This document shows positions 44,361 through 56,157 of a stretch of 64,000 nucleotides of DNA, piece after piece (the stretch's first letter is position 1; the number at the start of each line of letters is the position of its first letter). The position numbers were made by a program, and so were the translations under genes. The stretch comes from Sabellastarte sp. h YS-2021 (lineage: Eukaryota; Annelida; Polychaeta; Sabellida; Sabellidae), in the NCBI GenBank assembly GCA_964017235.1, contig OZ024940.1, positions 25,549,615 through 25,613,614 on the forward strand, in the 5' to 3' direction. The notes under the pieces are model-generated. The model was not told the DNA's origin and did no database searches. It worked only from the letters and a program-made list of their open reading frames with translations.

Positions 44361-47300
44361 CTTTGTGTCTCCATCTCACCTTTCAGTGTGGTCATGTTTC
44401 TACGTATCTTGTATTTCTGCACTATGCTCTCATCTGTATGGCTCCAACAAGAAACCTCACATTTTGGTAGTTGTTATAGCTGAACGAGCCATCCCTGTAT
44501 ACCTATCCCAACCACCCGACTCCATGTCAGCTTGTGATAGAGCGGGAGGACGTGGTAGGTTTTTACTACTTTTTAAAAACACAATCCTAAATGCATGCTA
44601 CCAATATGCACAGCTCATCAAACTGCTCTGAATGCATACTACTCAAACATGAGGTGGACTGAATGTGGTCAAACCACAATCGAAGGTACATGGGGCAATT
44701 TGGTTGTAGCTCATGACGCCAGTACAGAGATATGTTACTTAGGTAAAAGGAAGCAGTTTCAGCTTCAGAACAAAACCAGTTGGGCACATCTGCGTTATTC
44801 TTATAAAAACAAATAATCTGAATATATTTAATTCATAACAGATACATATCCAGACATTAAAGATAGGAATATATCCTTTGGACCACAAAGTGATGTCACA
44901 GTTTAATGGGAGATGGTTTTGTTCTCTTGTTACTGGTTGCATGTGTTTTGTCCTTATCTTTTTCTGACTATGGCTATATCAATTATGAATAAAGTAGGTT
45001 GTCAAATAATGAATTTTAATATGCACCTTTCTTGATGAGCACTTCAAAAAGTTGACAACTTGTAACACTTGTGTGAGGGGGCATTAATTCATTTGATTAT
45101 GTTTTATATACATTTTTTCCCATTTATATTAATTCAATTTATCAGAAAAAAAATGAACATAATTACTGCAAAATTGTAAGAGTGTAAAAACAAGAATAAC
45201 TACTAATTAAATAAAGAATTCATTTGTAAAGATAACATATCTTTTTTACCATATGGGAGTCTCTCAGAATCCAATATGAAGCATTGAAACTGTATTTTGT
45301 TCCATCAACCCCCTTAATTAATTGTCATGCACAGGAGTGCTAATTCATCAAATCAGGGTGGAAGGTGACAAAACAAGACTCAATCCATCAACTTCAGATT
45401 TCAAAATTTTAAATGCTTTATTGAATTAATTACTGCATGTTGGGGGAAAGCCACAGTAAGACTCTGATTGCATTGAGACGAGGAGGGGGGGAAAGTTGAA
45501 ATATGATATTTTAAATCAATGATAAATGATGAAGAATGATAGAAAAAAAGGCATTTGACAATACACAGGCTTCAATCATACCATAAATAGACGTGGGATT
45601 ACATGGGGAATATATATATTTTTGTTGTTATTTTGTGTGTATTATTCTGAACATGTATGAAATTTGGTGTTACTCGTTGAGTTAAAAATTCAAAGCTTTC
45701 TCTGACATGTACAAATTGCCATTGAAAACAGTCACCTTTCTTCTGCAGGTGATGGATAAACGGAGTTTTGGTTATTACATTGTAACCTGCAACATGTTTT
45801 GATGAAACATATGCAAAAGGATAAAGACTCATTAAAAATTGCTGTATTTTATTTATGACAGGTATTTACTAGAATCTGAGGGCACAAATTATAGGCATTA
45901 ATTTATAAATTTGCTGTTTTTTTTGGCCTATAAACTAGCATTGTCTATTTGGAATAAGCTTTTGAATAAAGATTTTTTTAACAGAATAATATTTTTTCAA
46001 CAAATTATAAATATTTATATATATATCTTGATTCATTTATTATATTGCTGTGCTGCATCCTTATAAACTGCTGGTAGATGTATAAAAGGTTTGAGGTTAT
46101 TGAAATGCAATGCAAATGTTGTAATAGTTGGCGACTTCAATATTCACTTAGTTGTGCGGTCAGCCAGGTAGAAGCATCCCCCTCCAAAATCAACTCCAAA
46201 TAGGTTCACAGGACTCAGTGGCTGAAAGTAGCTGACAAAGGTCAAAATTTAGGCTTTTACATCCCACCCCATCCAACAACCAGGGATGTAACAGTTGATA
46301 AGTTTGGCCTTAAATTATGAAACTGGTGCCCTTTTGGTTCAAATATGCATCTGTGCTATGTCAAAAGGCAGCCATTTCTGACTTTACAAGATAATAAAAG
46401 AACCAGAACAATTGTTTTGAGTGAAATAATTCAGTTCTATTTATTGCTTCTAAGGTCATCTATCTTCACTGGTTTCTTCACGATACACCCAAGTCCGGGA
46501 GTGCATGAACCCTGAGAATCTGCCTCACTGATCAAGGGGTCTCCATCAAAGTATGGCCATAAGTTTTCCCTTACTTATCAAAACACACCAGCGTGTACTT
46601 AGGGGTTATGGAACAGATAAACAACAAGGCTATATTTGAATGACTTTTGTGAACAGCTTTGACCCGAGTATGAGTGAGAATTGTCAAATGCTTGCCGCAT
46701 ATCAATAAACAATACAAATATCCAGTTGGTGAGATGGTTTTTTTCTCAGTAATTCATTGGCAAAATCAATAATTTCGTCTGAACCTGTGAGGCATATCAA
46801 CAGCTTATAATTTTGTTATGTATGTATTAAAATATGTCCCCTCTTCTCATCTTTTCTCCCAAACTAATAACACATAACAACCACTGGTCATCTTGACGTC
46901 TAGATATTAAACTATGTTACCACATTTTAAAAACAGATCTCCACATGTTGCAGCATCTCTTTGTGTATATATCAAACGCATTTCAACCTTTAGTGATGCA
47001 GCAAATGTGTCAGATGCAAATGTGCATCACTCTGCCTAAAATATCTTGATGTCCTTCTATGAGTGTCCAAATATCTACAGCTGTATGAATGGCGAACTGT
47101 CACAGTTGAGGTTGCACCAGAAATGAAGATGTATCTGACAACAAACAAATTGAAATACACTTCAGAGTGAATGAGGGCAATAAGCAAGTACTTGAACTTG
47201 TACAAAAGGACTTTCCTTGGTGATAAGTGTTCACTCCTCAAACCCCACAATCTTTACAAGTGAGGGTGCTATTTTTATTATTCCCCATTTTCGAGTTGAT

Positions 47301-50300
47301 AAATTACCCCCTTTCCAGTTCTCCAAAACTCTCCCATTTAAAATGAGATTAGACTTTAAAAGATTACAAATATGTGCAGTTGCAATATTCATGTTTCCAA
47401 AGCCTTTTAGTAAAACTGCATACAGTTTAACATCACAGAAAGCTTCAGAGATTATCTCATATTAAGCTATTGTACCTACTTTTAAATAGACTTTCAGAAT
47501 GAAGGGGCTGTTTTAAAAAGAAGACAGTGGTAAACCAAGCAGACTGCCTACCTATATGATCGCACTCACATGTAAATAAACAAATGCAGCCACATATACA
47601 CTCAAGAATCCCCCGAGGTAAAAATGTTGGGGTCTATATATTCCAACTGATTTCCCCCAGTGATAGGCTAGGTAATCGTTGAGCGACTGCAAGGCACCAC
47701 TATCTCAGCAGGGGGCAGCCTGGTTGAACAGTTGAGGGGGTGTGGGTGGGGGTAAGAGGAGGGGGGTGGGGGCACTACTTTTTTCTTCTTTTTGTGAGCT
47801 ACCCCATTACCCCCTCCTCCAAACCTCCATACCCACAGCATCTAAAACTTGTCAACCCTGTACATGTCTTTGTCAGAACTCACTGGAGCACTTGGTTTGT
47901 TTTGAAGAATGGCAGTCACAGTTCACTCACACAGGGAGAACTTGTGTGTATGTGCATGGTTAGGTAAATGGCTGGTTGTTTGTGTCCGGTAAAATGTAAC
48001 TTTGGAGTCTTTTAAGGGAGAAAAGTTGATGTGGGAAAGCCCTTTGAGTACAATCAGCTTCACCTGTTCCAAAATAACTTTATTGTGATTAGATTGTTAC
48101 TCATTATTCTTCTTATGTACTGTGTGGAATAGCCAACTGTATTACATGCTCAAAGTATAAAAAGCATTGACCACACGAAAGAGTCTGACAGAATTAAATG
48201 TATGTAAACATGGAGTTAATATCACTGTACTTAATGATTTATTGCTTGGTTTGGTAAATTGGCATGAAAGTAAGCAATACGTCCAACATCTAACTAATCA
48301 AGATAACTGATGCAACATTATAGCTTTGTCAGCTAGCTGTATGTGGATTGGCCAATAAGTTAATATTAGTTAATAAGTGTAGTGTTTTTCATTTAAAGTT
48401 TATTAGTTGTCCTTGTGTCATTTACTATTCTAGTGAAAAGAAATTAATGTTATATTACACAAAAAATTATAAATAAACAACTTGCTTTGTGCAAGTTTAT
48501 GACAGAGAGCAGCAAATCTTTACATTTACGTTTCTTTTTTTCTTAACTTTTTTGCACAATATATAAGCTGCAGAGAGTTTACCATTGTCTTTCAAATGTT
48601 GAACATTCAGATATCATGTCAAAATTTCTTTCAATTAAGAAAATGGCTTATAACGAGAAAATAATAATTTACCCAACTAATTTAAATTTTCCAAAGAGAA
48701 ACAACATCTATGGTATATTTATTGGTTTTCTTGACATCATTGAAATCACCTTTTATCAGTGTGCCTTAAAATTATAAATTACAGTTATATACGCCATAAA
48801 ATGAGATAAGCTTTCGAAAATTCTACTGCAATGAATTTGCATGCAATGGTGTGTATAAAGTCCAGAATGAAGGTCCAGTTACTCACAAGCAATTTTGTTC
48901 TTGGCTTTTACATCTCTTTAACCTTCGGCGAATTCAAAAAGAGAGCCTTTGACAGCATGCAACATTGAACAGAATTTATAAATTATTTTCTCAAGGCTTC
49001 CAATCCAAAGCTAAAATGTGCCTTTATATGTACTCTGTCTGTTTGAAGAATGGGGTGTAACAATTGCCCCCTTGAACTTAGGGCCTGTCTTGTCCTTTAT
49101 CTAACTGTACCAAAAAGTAATAAAAGTAATTAAGCATGACAGTTTAACGCTAAAGTGCCTCTGTATTACTTGTGCTCCATTACACCCCATATTGTGATCT
49201 ATGCCCGTTTGTCTGTTGAGATTCAACCCTTTTTATGTCTTGAGGAACTTTCAAATGCTCTCCCCAATCTCAGTTAAAAAGGTATGGCTGAACCTGTAGG
49301 TCTTACTATACTTAGATTTTTAATAACCTCTTAACTTTCTCTCAAATTCATATATTATGGTAATCAATATACCTTGAAACATTGTATGCAATTAGTCGAG
49401 AATATATAAACATGATTGCCTTGAAACTTTACTGATATTAAATTTAAAAAAAATAGAAAAGTAGACTATGTGCATCCAAAACATCCAATGACTACAAAAT
49501 TTAATTCTGGTTATGGACTACTTCTACTATAAAATGTTCTTCCTCAAAACGTTTAAGTATTTCTGCAGCAGACCTAAATATAAAACTTTGACTGTACCTT
49601 CATAAAGATGATCAATAATACTTTTGGTAATCGATATCTTACCCCTATGGTACTTTAGGCTAAAACTTCCAATTGCCAGTTTGCTACATCGCCCCCTCCC
49701 TCCCCACTCCTCTCAAACCCCAACCACCTTAGTAGCCCCTCAACCCCTTTCTTCCTTGTGATCTCATTTGGGGGCTGGTTATGGTCATGTTTTGGACCTT
49801 TGCTACACATGGGGTAAAATAAATTAAATTAAAATATCTCAGGGGGCTCCACTGGGCCCCATTCAAGCACATTAACTTTGAAATGTCCTTTGAAGGTACA
49901 AGCTGAAAACAAGGTTTTAATGTGTTTAACAAGATATATTTCTCTTCTTCTTTTCTAAGCCATTCAAGTCAGTATTTTTACCCCTTGCAGCAAAGAGCAA
50001 AGTAGTCTTTTTTTGTTCCCAAATCATGTGGGACTCTTTTTATAATGCCATCCTTTTCCAGTTAGATTTTGTTTCTTTTTAGAAAATCGGAATTATTTGG
50101 CATAATAACCCACGGACTAGTCTAAGAAATAAAGTTTCCATGGTTTTCTTCAAATTCATTTTAATTTACCAAATACCGGTATTTTGTTGAAGGCCTTTTT
50201 AAAATCAACCTTCAAAACATAGTTTGTCAAATTCTATCTCTCTTGGCTCAGCCATTTAAAATTCACATTTAAAACTAGTCATTGTAAGCGGTGGGGTCTG

Positions 50301-50551
50301 CCATTTGAAAAGCCAATGAACATATAAACTGACATAGCAATTCCATTATTGTTCATTTCTTGGCTTAAATAAAATGTGTTCATCTCCTTCATGGTATGGA
50401 TCACCCTGATAAACAAGGGTGAACTTTCTTCTTCTTGAACTTTCTCTTTAATATGTAAAATCTGCAAAGCAGTCTGAAACGTGAGTAATGCACTAGAATA
50501 GTGCACAACTCATGAATAGATTGAATTAACATAGTGCCTAATACCTTGTTT
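44361..50551. other. 6.2-kb SINE-poor interval downstream of Dlx
   Basis: No gene recognised. A possible SINE-C 3' fragment lies near 46238-46290. G- and C-rich patches occur at 45481-45490 and 47720-47815. Bases 48780-49260 are repeat-free and contain no simple sequence, a reasonable place to look for conserved regulatory DNA. Confidence 0.45.
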
Positions 50552-50810
50552 CAGATACATTGCAATGGGACTGCCGTTTAAGTGATAATCTGAGTCACCA
50601 TGTATCTGCCCATACCTGGTAGAGAACTGAGACGGTCATCCAGCCATGTGCTAACCAGACTCAGTGCTTTTTAACTTCAGTGATCCAATGGGAACTGATT
50701 AATCTAGACTGTAATTCATGAAACTTTGCAGACCACGAAAAAAGAGAGAGAAAAAAGTGATCTCTACACGTCTAGAAGTTTGAGCCTCGGAGAGCTTGCT
50801 CTTAAAAGGA
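50552..50810 (-). repeat. SINE-D (5S rRNA-derived) with the SINE-B core module
   Basis: Minus strand: leader with 'gagcttgctcttaaaa' in complement, 'gtttcatgaatta', 5S-like 'gatcactgaagttaaaaagc' and 'ctggatgaccgtctcag'. It is then followed by 'gggcagatacatggtgactc' and 'acttaaacggcagtccc', which match the central module of SINE-B. Confidence 0.7.
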
Positions 50811-50918
50811 CATTTTGTTCTACTTTCAAGAAGTTTTACAGGATATAGAACATTGCATAGTTGAGGAACTGAAGTGAAGAAGTGCCAGGTCAAAACATAA
50901 CAGAACATGGCATTATCT

Positions 50919-51212
50919 GCCACTGTGGCCTAGCGGGTAGCACACTTGTCTAGGAACTCAGAGGACGTGGGTTCAAACCCAGATACAGGCAGATACATAG
51001 TGGTCCTCTGTCATTGGGTCCTATCCCCAATGGCAGGCTAAAGAACCTCAAGGACGTTGATAAATGGTCATCCTTGAGCCTCTATCTTCCAGTTAGGGGA
51101 ATGTCAGTTACTTGTGAGTTGGGGCTGTACCTGTGCAGTCAGATGGGTTTAATAGCGTTTTGAGTCCTGTAGTATATGGAGATATATTGAGTATAAATAC
51201 ATAATACAATAC
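50919..51212 (+). repeat. SINE-B, near full length
   Basis: Close relative of the 21.1-kb copy, with A box 'tggcctagcgg' and B box 'gggttcaaaccc'. About 28 bases of the core ('ctcggatgaccactt' and neighbours) are missing. Ends 'ttgagtataaatacataata'. Confidence 0.88.
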
Positions 51213-52069
51213 AACATAGCTTGCCTAGTTTGTCACAAGTTTGTACTGTGAGGCCAAGATCTACAGCTAGTTCTTACCAAACCAATAGGGCAAATGGGTT
51301 ACAAGTTACATGTGGAGAACAGTTGCAATTTAACTAAGTTTTAAACCAAATTATTAAGGCTATGGGGTTTTAAGTTACGTGTGGAAAATAGTTGCCATTT
51401 AACTAAGTTTTAAACTTAAAATTCAGTACACAAATTATTACTTTTTCATGTCAAGAAACTCTAGTCATTGTCCAGGGCTTTCTTAAGGTCTATAAAAAGC
51501 TACTTAAATATAACTGTTCAACTATGCTGGTGGCTTTAATCACAGTACTCTTTTGTATTTACAAAGTTCTTTATTTGGCAATTAAATACAGTCACTTTAT
51601 GAATAAAAGCTTCCATGAAATTTGTAGTGAGTATCATACAGGATATTCAAATATTTGCAAATGTAATTTTCTTGTCAAATCGAATCATCTACAGAAAGAC
51701 TAAATAAATAACTAGTGTAGATATAGTTTCACAATATAGGGGAATATGTGCAGCAAAATTAAACAATAAACAATTTAGTTGTCAAATTAAGAGCCACTTC
51801 ATTTGTCCATTATTCAGAGTGATATGCATAGAAAAACCTTGACACAGTTATAATGGTTTGGTACAGCTTCATAGAGGAACATCAGTTGAATAATAAAGTA
51901 GAACTAAATTGGAGATATAGAAACAGATTCTATAACAAGAAAAACCTAAATTAGAAATACAGAAACAGTTTATCTATACCCTAACTAACCAAGCCTTCTT
52001 TATCAAATATTGCATAAAAATCAGCAAATAGTAAATTATATATCTCTTTTGTATACATAGATTACAGCA
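51213..52069. other. Spacer, nothing recognised
   Basis: AT-rich. A short direct repeat 'agttgcaatttaactaagtt' / 'agttgccatttaactaagtt' occurs near 51323 and 51392. Confidence 0.45.
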
Positions 52070-52497
52070 AGGTTTCAGTGGCCTATTTGGCAACAGGTTT
52101 GGCAAATCATCATTCTGTTCTCAAGTTCAATGAGGTTTTAGTGGTCTATTTGGGAACAACTTTGGCAAATTATCATTTTGTTCCCAAGGGATATGAGGTT
52201 TTAGTGGCCTATTTGGCAAATCATCATTCTTTTCTCAAGTGCTATGAGGTTTTGCTGGCCTAGTTGGGAACAAGTTTTGGCAAATCATCATTTTGTTCTC
52301 AAGTCCAATAAGGTTATAGTGGCCGATTTGGGAATATGTTTGACAAATCATCATTCTTTTCTCAAGTGCCATGAGGTTTTTTGGGTGGCCTCTTTGGGAA
52401 AACGTTTGGCAAATCATCATTCTATTCTCAAGTGTCATGTGGTTTCAGTAGCCTATTTGGCAACAGATTTGGCAAATCATCATTCTACTATCATCCC
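52070..52497 (+). repeat. 63-bp minisatellite, about seven units
   Basis: Units begin 'gtggcctatttggcaac' and contain 'ggcaaatcatcattct' and 'ttctcaagt'. Unit lengths by hand are 63, 63, 51, 64, 66 and 63, then a partial unit. The 12-base deletion in unit 3 keeps the frame, while unit 4 has one extra base and a stop. Confidence 0.92.
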
Positions 52498-52509
52498 TGG
52501 GGTTTTTGA

Positions 52510-52665
52510 GTTCCCCCTATAGTGGGAAAGCTGGTAGTTGGCTATCAGTGCCTAATGGTATTCCATACAGAAATTTGACCAATCTGTGTGCATTGCTTTT
52601 CCCCATCCTCTCAACTACCAGTCCCGATAGAACCTACACAATGTATTAAAATATATGTTAAACCT
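52510..52665 (+). repeat. Old SINE-A body
   Basis: Starts 'tatagtgggaaagctggtag' and continues through 'tctcaactaccagtcccgat' to 'cacaatgtattaaaatatat'. Head absent; it abuts the minisatellite. Confidence 0.7.
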
Positions 52666-52751
52666 AGAATAATCAGTGAATACTGTTGGCATGTCCTGAC
52701 ATAACCCTGGTGGCAATTTTACTGATTTGAGTATAACATTACCTTCAAACG

Positions 52752-53047
52752 TCAAAGTTGGGGGTTTTATGTCCCGTTCAACAGCCAGGGTCATATATAG
52801 ACAATTCTAATTCTATTTGGTAGCTTTATAGTGCTTAATTTCCCATTTGTAAGGGGATTTTAAGGCACGGCATAACCATCAATATCAATATCCAGGGACA
52901 GAAAGGGTTCAAGAACCAGGGAGAACAACTGGGGGATATTAAGTCTAAGGTAGACCCTCAGCATTGCCACTTGTGACAGTCAAACCCACACAGAGGTGAA
53001 AGCCTGTGATTAGATGCAAAGTTTGCTAAGCCCTGAGGCAATCGAGA
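52752..53047 (-). repeat. SINE-C interrupted by about 150 bp
   Basis: The 3' part (52752-52800, 'gttgggggttttatgtcccg') and the body/head part (about 52952-53047, B box 'gggtttgactgtcacaagtg' in complement) belong to one SINE-C. The intervening 52801-52951 is unrelated to the five families. Confidence 0.7.
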
Positions 53048-53247
53048 ACGTGGAACATTGCACTGAACACATTATGCAGGTCACATGGCAATAGAAAGTT
53101 GCTGGGATTGAGAAAAGCAGTATATATTAGTCCGTTCTAGATTTTTCACAATTATACACCAGTGAGTAACTACCAACCATAGCCAGTAAGGTTTTGTTAT
53201 GGAATTCAAAACCATAACAAAACAATTGAATCAAGCTCCCAACTTCC

Positions 53248-53457
53248 ACCACTATGGCCTAGTCGATGACACTCATCTAGGAACACAAACTAGGTGGGTT
53301 TGAACTCACGTACAGGCAGGTATATAGTGGCTGGGATGACCACTTAACATGGTGGCCCTCTGTCATTGGGTCCTATCCCCAGCCAGTGACAGGCTTCTAA
53401 AAACCTCAGGGATATTAACAAATGGTCATATTCCCTGAGCCATTCAGTTAGGTGGTG
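53248..53457 (+). repeat. SINE-B, 5' part, interrupted by a SINE-D
   Basis: SINE-B head ('ccactatggcctagtcgatg'), B box 'gggtttgaactc' and core ('caggtatatagtggctggga') up to 'cattcagttagg', where a 5S-derived element begins. Confidence 0.75.
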
Positions 53458-53696
53458 TAGCTTAAATAGTTCCCATCTGACCAATGAAGTGAATCAGCAC
53501 TGGCCTTAGGAACTTGCAATTGGATAGGTGACCGTCTGAGTCCTGGTCCGGGTATGGGCAGATGCATTGTGACTCGCTTGATTACTTAAATGGCAGTCCC
53601 ATCATAATATAATCATAAATAAGGTACTAGATGTTACGCTAAATTAATCAATCAATCAGTCAGTCAGTCAGTCAGTCAGTCGGTCAATCAATCAAC
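53458..53696 (+). repeat. SINE-D (5S-derived) nested in SINE-B
   Basis: 5S-like stretch ('ccaatgaagtgaatcagc', 'ttggataggtgaccgtctga') followed by the SINE-B-like core 'gggcagatgcattgtgactc' and 'acttaaatggcagtccc', and ending in the AATC/AGTC microsatellite tail. The host SINE-B resumes with 'tcagttattggaatgtcagt', so 'tcagtta' may be the target-site duplication. Confidence 0.7.
53645..53696 (+). repeat. AATC/AGTC tetranucleotide microsatellite
   Basis: Repeated 'caat' and 'cagt' units. It sits at the 3' end of the SINE-D and probably grew from that element's tail. Confidence 0.85.
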
Positions 53697-53812
53697 ACTC
53701 AGTTATTGGAATGTCAGTCACTAGGGATGTTTGTGCAGTCATGATGGGCCAAATAGCACTTGGGGTCCTGTAGTACAGGGGACATTGCCCTGAGTATAAA
53801 TATACAATGACA
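53697..53812 (+). repeat. SINE-B, 3' part, after the nested insertion
   Basis: Continues SINE-B with 'ggaatgtcagtcactaggga' and ends 'tgccctgagtataaatatac', the family's 3' terminus. Confidence 0.75.
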
Positions 53813-53929
53813 ATACCATGTGAGTGTTACTTACCAAACCCTCTAACCAATAAGTGGAAGTGGCCCTTAAGATAAAGTTTGTGGAAATATAAACCATACT
53901 AGTTACAAGATATTAAGAAAAATATAGGG

Positions 53930-54325
53930 CCTTTTGAAGAGGATAATCCCATTTGTCATTAAACATGTGATATGACGGCCATTTTGTTTTCGAAACTAGG
54001 CCAAATTACTAACTTTCCTAGCCATATATCTTTTGTGCAAATTTGATGAAGCTAGCTGGAATATTTCAAGATTTAGAGCATCTTTATGATTTTCAAACAA
54101 TTGGCTATGGCGGCCATTTTGTTTTTCAAAATGAGGCCAAAAATTTTGCACAGACAGGTTTGCATAGCCATAAACAATACCTGCAAATTTTGGTGAAGAT
54201 ATCTTTATAAATGAATGAGATATTAAGGTTTATGTAAAAACGTGATGAATGGACGCACAGACGGAAGGCGTTTTATAATCACCTAACTACGGTCTTTGGC
54301 CACTAGCGGGAGATAATAAGTGAGG
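53930..54325. repeat. Probable dispersed repeat with internal 136-bp duplication
   Basis: Two similar units start around 53974 ('gacggccattttgttttcga') and 54109 ('ggcggccattttgtttttca'). Each continues with 'aggccaaa', 'agccata' and 'gcaaatttgatgaag' or 'gcaaattttggtgaag'. The end 'ggacgcacagacggaagg' and 'agcgggagataata' is typical of interspersed repeats I have met in marine invertebrate DNA. No other copy lies in this window. Confidence 0.5.
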
Positions 54326-55376
54326 TTTTAGGTGAACTGGAATCCTGGCAATTGGCAATGTGGGAAAATATTAACCCAAACCAACCACAATATGCATTTG
54401 GTGCTGAGCCATACTGGCAGTTATGATGTCTTTGGAGTAGGTTTCATTCTTCATTGGGGTAATTCATCTGATGGCTCATTAAGTATGAAGAGACATTACT
54501 TCCCAGCATTTATCTATCCGGTAACTTGACATTTAACCTCTCCTTCCTTATTTTGCTAACCCCCTTCGAGAACCCCACGCATCATATCTAGTTAAAGATA
54601 CACATCTAATATAAACATTATAATTGGCACTGAGAAATTACCCCTAATTTTGAGGCCCCACAAACACACACACATAATACATAAGTGGCCATTAAGACTG
54701 ACTTTCCATTTTTGCCAGCAAGGAGTGGCACACGACCCCTAAAAGAAGAGTCAAATTGGAGCAATGTAATAAATTAATGTGCATTTTAAAACTCCATAAT
54801 AACCCAATTACCCATTTCCAACGGCGGGCCATCAACAAGAAAGACCCTAAAAATTGTTTCAGGGTTCAATATCCCCACCAATTTGCCTAAACTTACAGCA
54901 TATAATCAAAGTGGCCAACATGGGGAATAAATAACCAAATAAGTTCTATCCACAATATTTACAAAAAGGGTATGTTTATATATTTGTGTATATCTAATCA
55001 AGATTACTTTGCAAAATAATTAAGTAATATATATATGGGCATATTGAAGCACGGCCAATTATACAGGGATGTTATCTATCTATACCAATAAAAACCTTCA
55101 TGATATAAGTGGTATGTTGGAATCTATATTCATATATTTATTTAACAATTATCTCTGTATGATAATGCACTAAATAGATACCTCGCTTTGAAAGAAAGAG
55201 GGGGGGCTTTAGGAGGATATACCTTTGCAAGTTCGAAAGGCAGGAACTGAAATGACGATGTGATCACGTGTCCTTCTTTTGTGTCAGTTTTTGTGAAAAG
55301 TCATAATTTTCACCACAGTGGGATATTTATCAATTTGTAGATGTATATGTAGTAAAACTAATAGCCTTGTGTAAGT
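54326..55376. other. Repeat-free kilobase
   Basis: No SINE, tandem repeat or coding frame recognised. Bases 54540-54960 are rich in TAAT and AATTA words without being simple sequence, a candidate regulatory stretch only. Confidence 0.4.
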
Positions 55377-55528
55377 TAGTTCAAAGGCTTTATGTCCTGT
55401 TCAATAGCCAGGGTCATATTAGGACAGGTTCTCAGCATTTGCCACTTGTGGGACTCGAACCCACACACAGAGGTGACGGCCTGTGATTAGATAACAAACT
55501 TGCCGAACCACTAGGCCACCGAGGACCT
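55377..55528 (-). repeat. SINE-C, near full length
   Basis: Minus-strand copy with B box 'gggttcgagtcccacaagtg' and head 'gaggtcctcggtggcctagt', ending at a decayed 3' terminus. Confidence 0.85.
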
Positions 55529-55941
55529 CGAGTTACTTTCTGCTCAAAGTATTTGTCAATAGCATTTTGGCTTCTCGGGCTTAAACATCTTGCCTTCGGG
55601 ACAGAGGGACTGTCCACTATAAGCTGCTCAGCAACAGGCTGCCTAACTAACTTACAGTTAAAGCAATATTGTGTTATGCTAACAACCTTTGCATCGAATA
55701 AACTCAGACTTGAGAAGTCAAAGGGTACATTTTTTTTCAATAGTCAGGCTCATAGAGGGGCATGCCCTTATTGAATAACAAATATTGCCCTGAACTAGAT
55801 TCGATCCTGCCACCACAGAGGCGAGAGGAAAGTGATTATAAATGTCAACGTTGCAACCTCTGGGCTTAGTGAGAGAATCCAGAACCCAGAATTTCAATTT
55901 TATGGAATTTAATAGGTTTGATAAACGAGTGTTTTGTGGTT
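55529..55941. other. Spacer with one possible SINE scrap
   Basis: Bases 55740-55830 contain a B-box-like 'tagattcgatcctgcc' next to SINE-like words, but no family could be assigned. The rest is featureless. Confidence 0.35.
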
Positions 55942-56157
55942 GTATTTATTTGGGTTTTAACGTCGTTTTCAACACTGTTTAAGTCATATCACCATGGGTA
56001 GTTTTGTGGGCAGAGGAATCCAGTACATACAGTTGGTCAAGGTTCTGTATTGTAAACTACCGACCAACTACCAACTATCACACACAGGGTCTGGGCTTTG
56101 AATTGCCGACCTCAGAGGTAGGAGGCGAGTGTGTTACCACTGTGCCACCATGTCCCT
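55942..56157 (-). repeat. SINE-A, older copy
   Basis: Minus-strand copy from 'gtatttatttgggttttaac' to 'gtgccaccatgtccc'. A short deletion removes part of the body ('gaccaactaccaac'). Confidence 0.82.

Noticed and set aside
52070..52497. CRISPR-like direct repeats
   Set aside because: Units are contiguous without unique spacers, in a eukaryotic window; it is a minisatellite.
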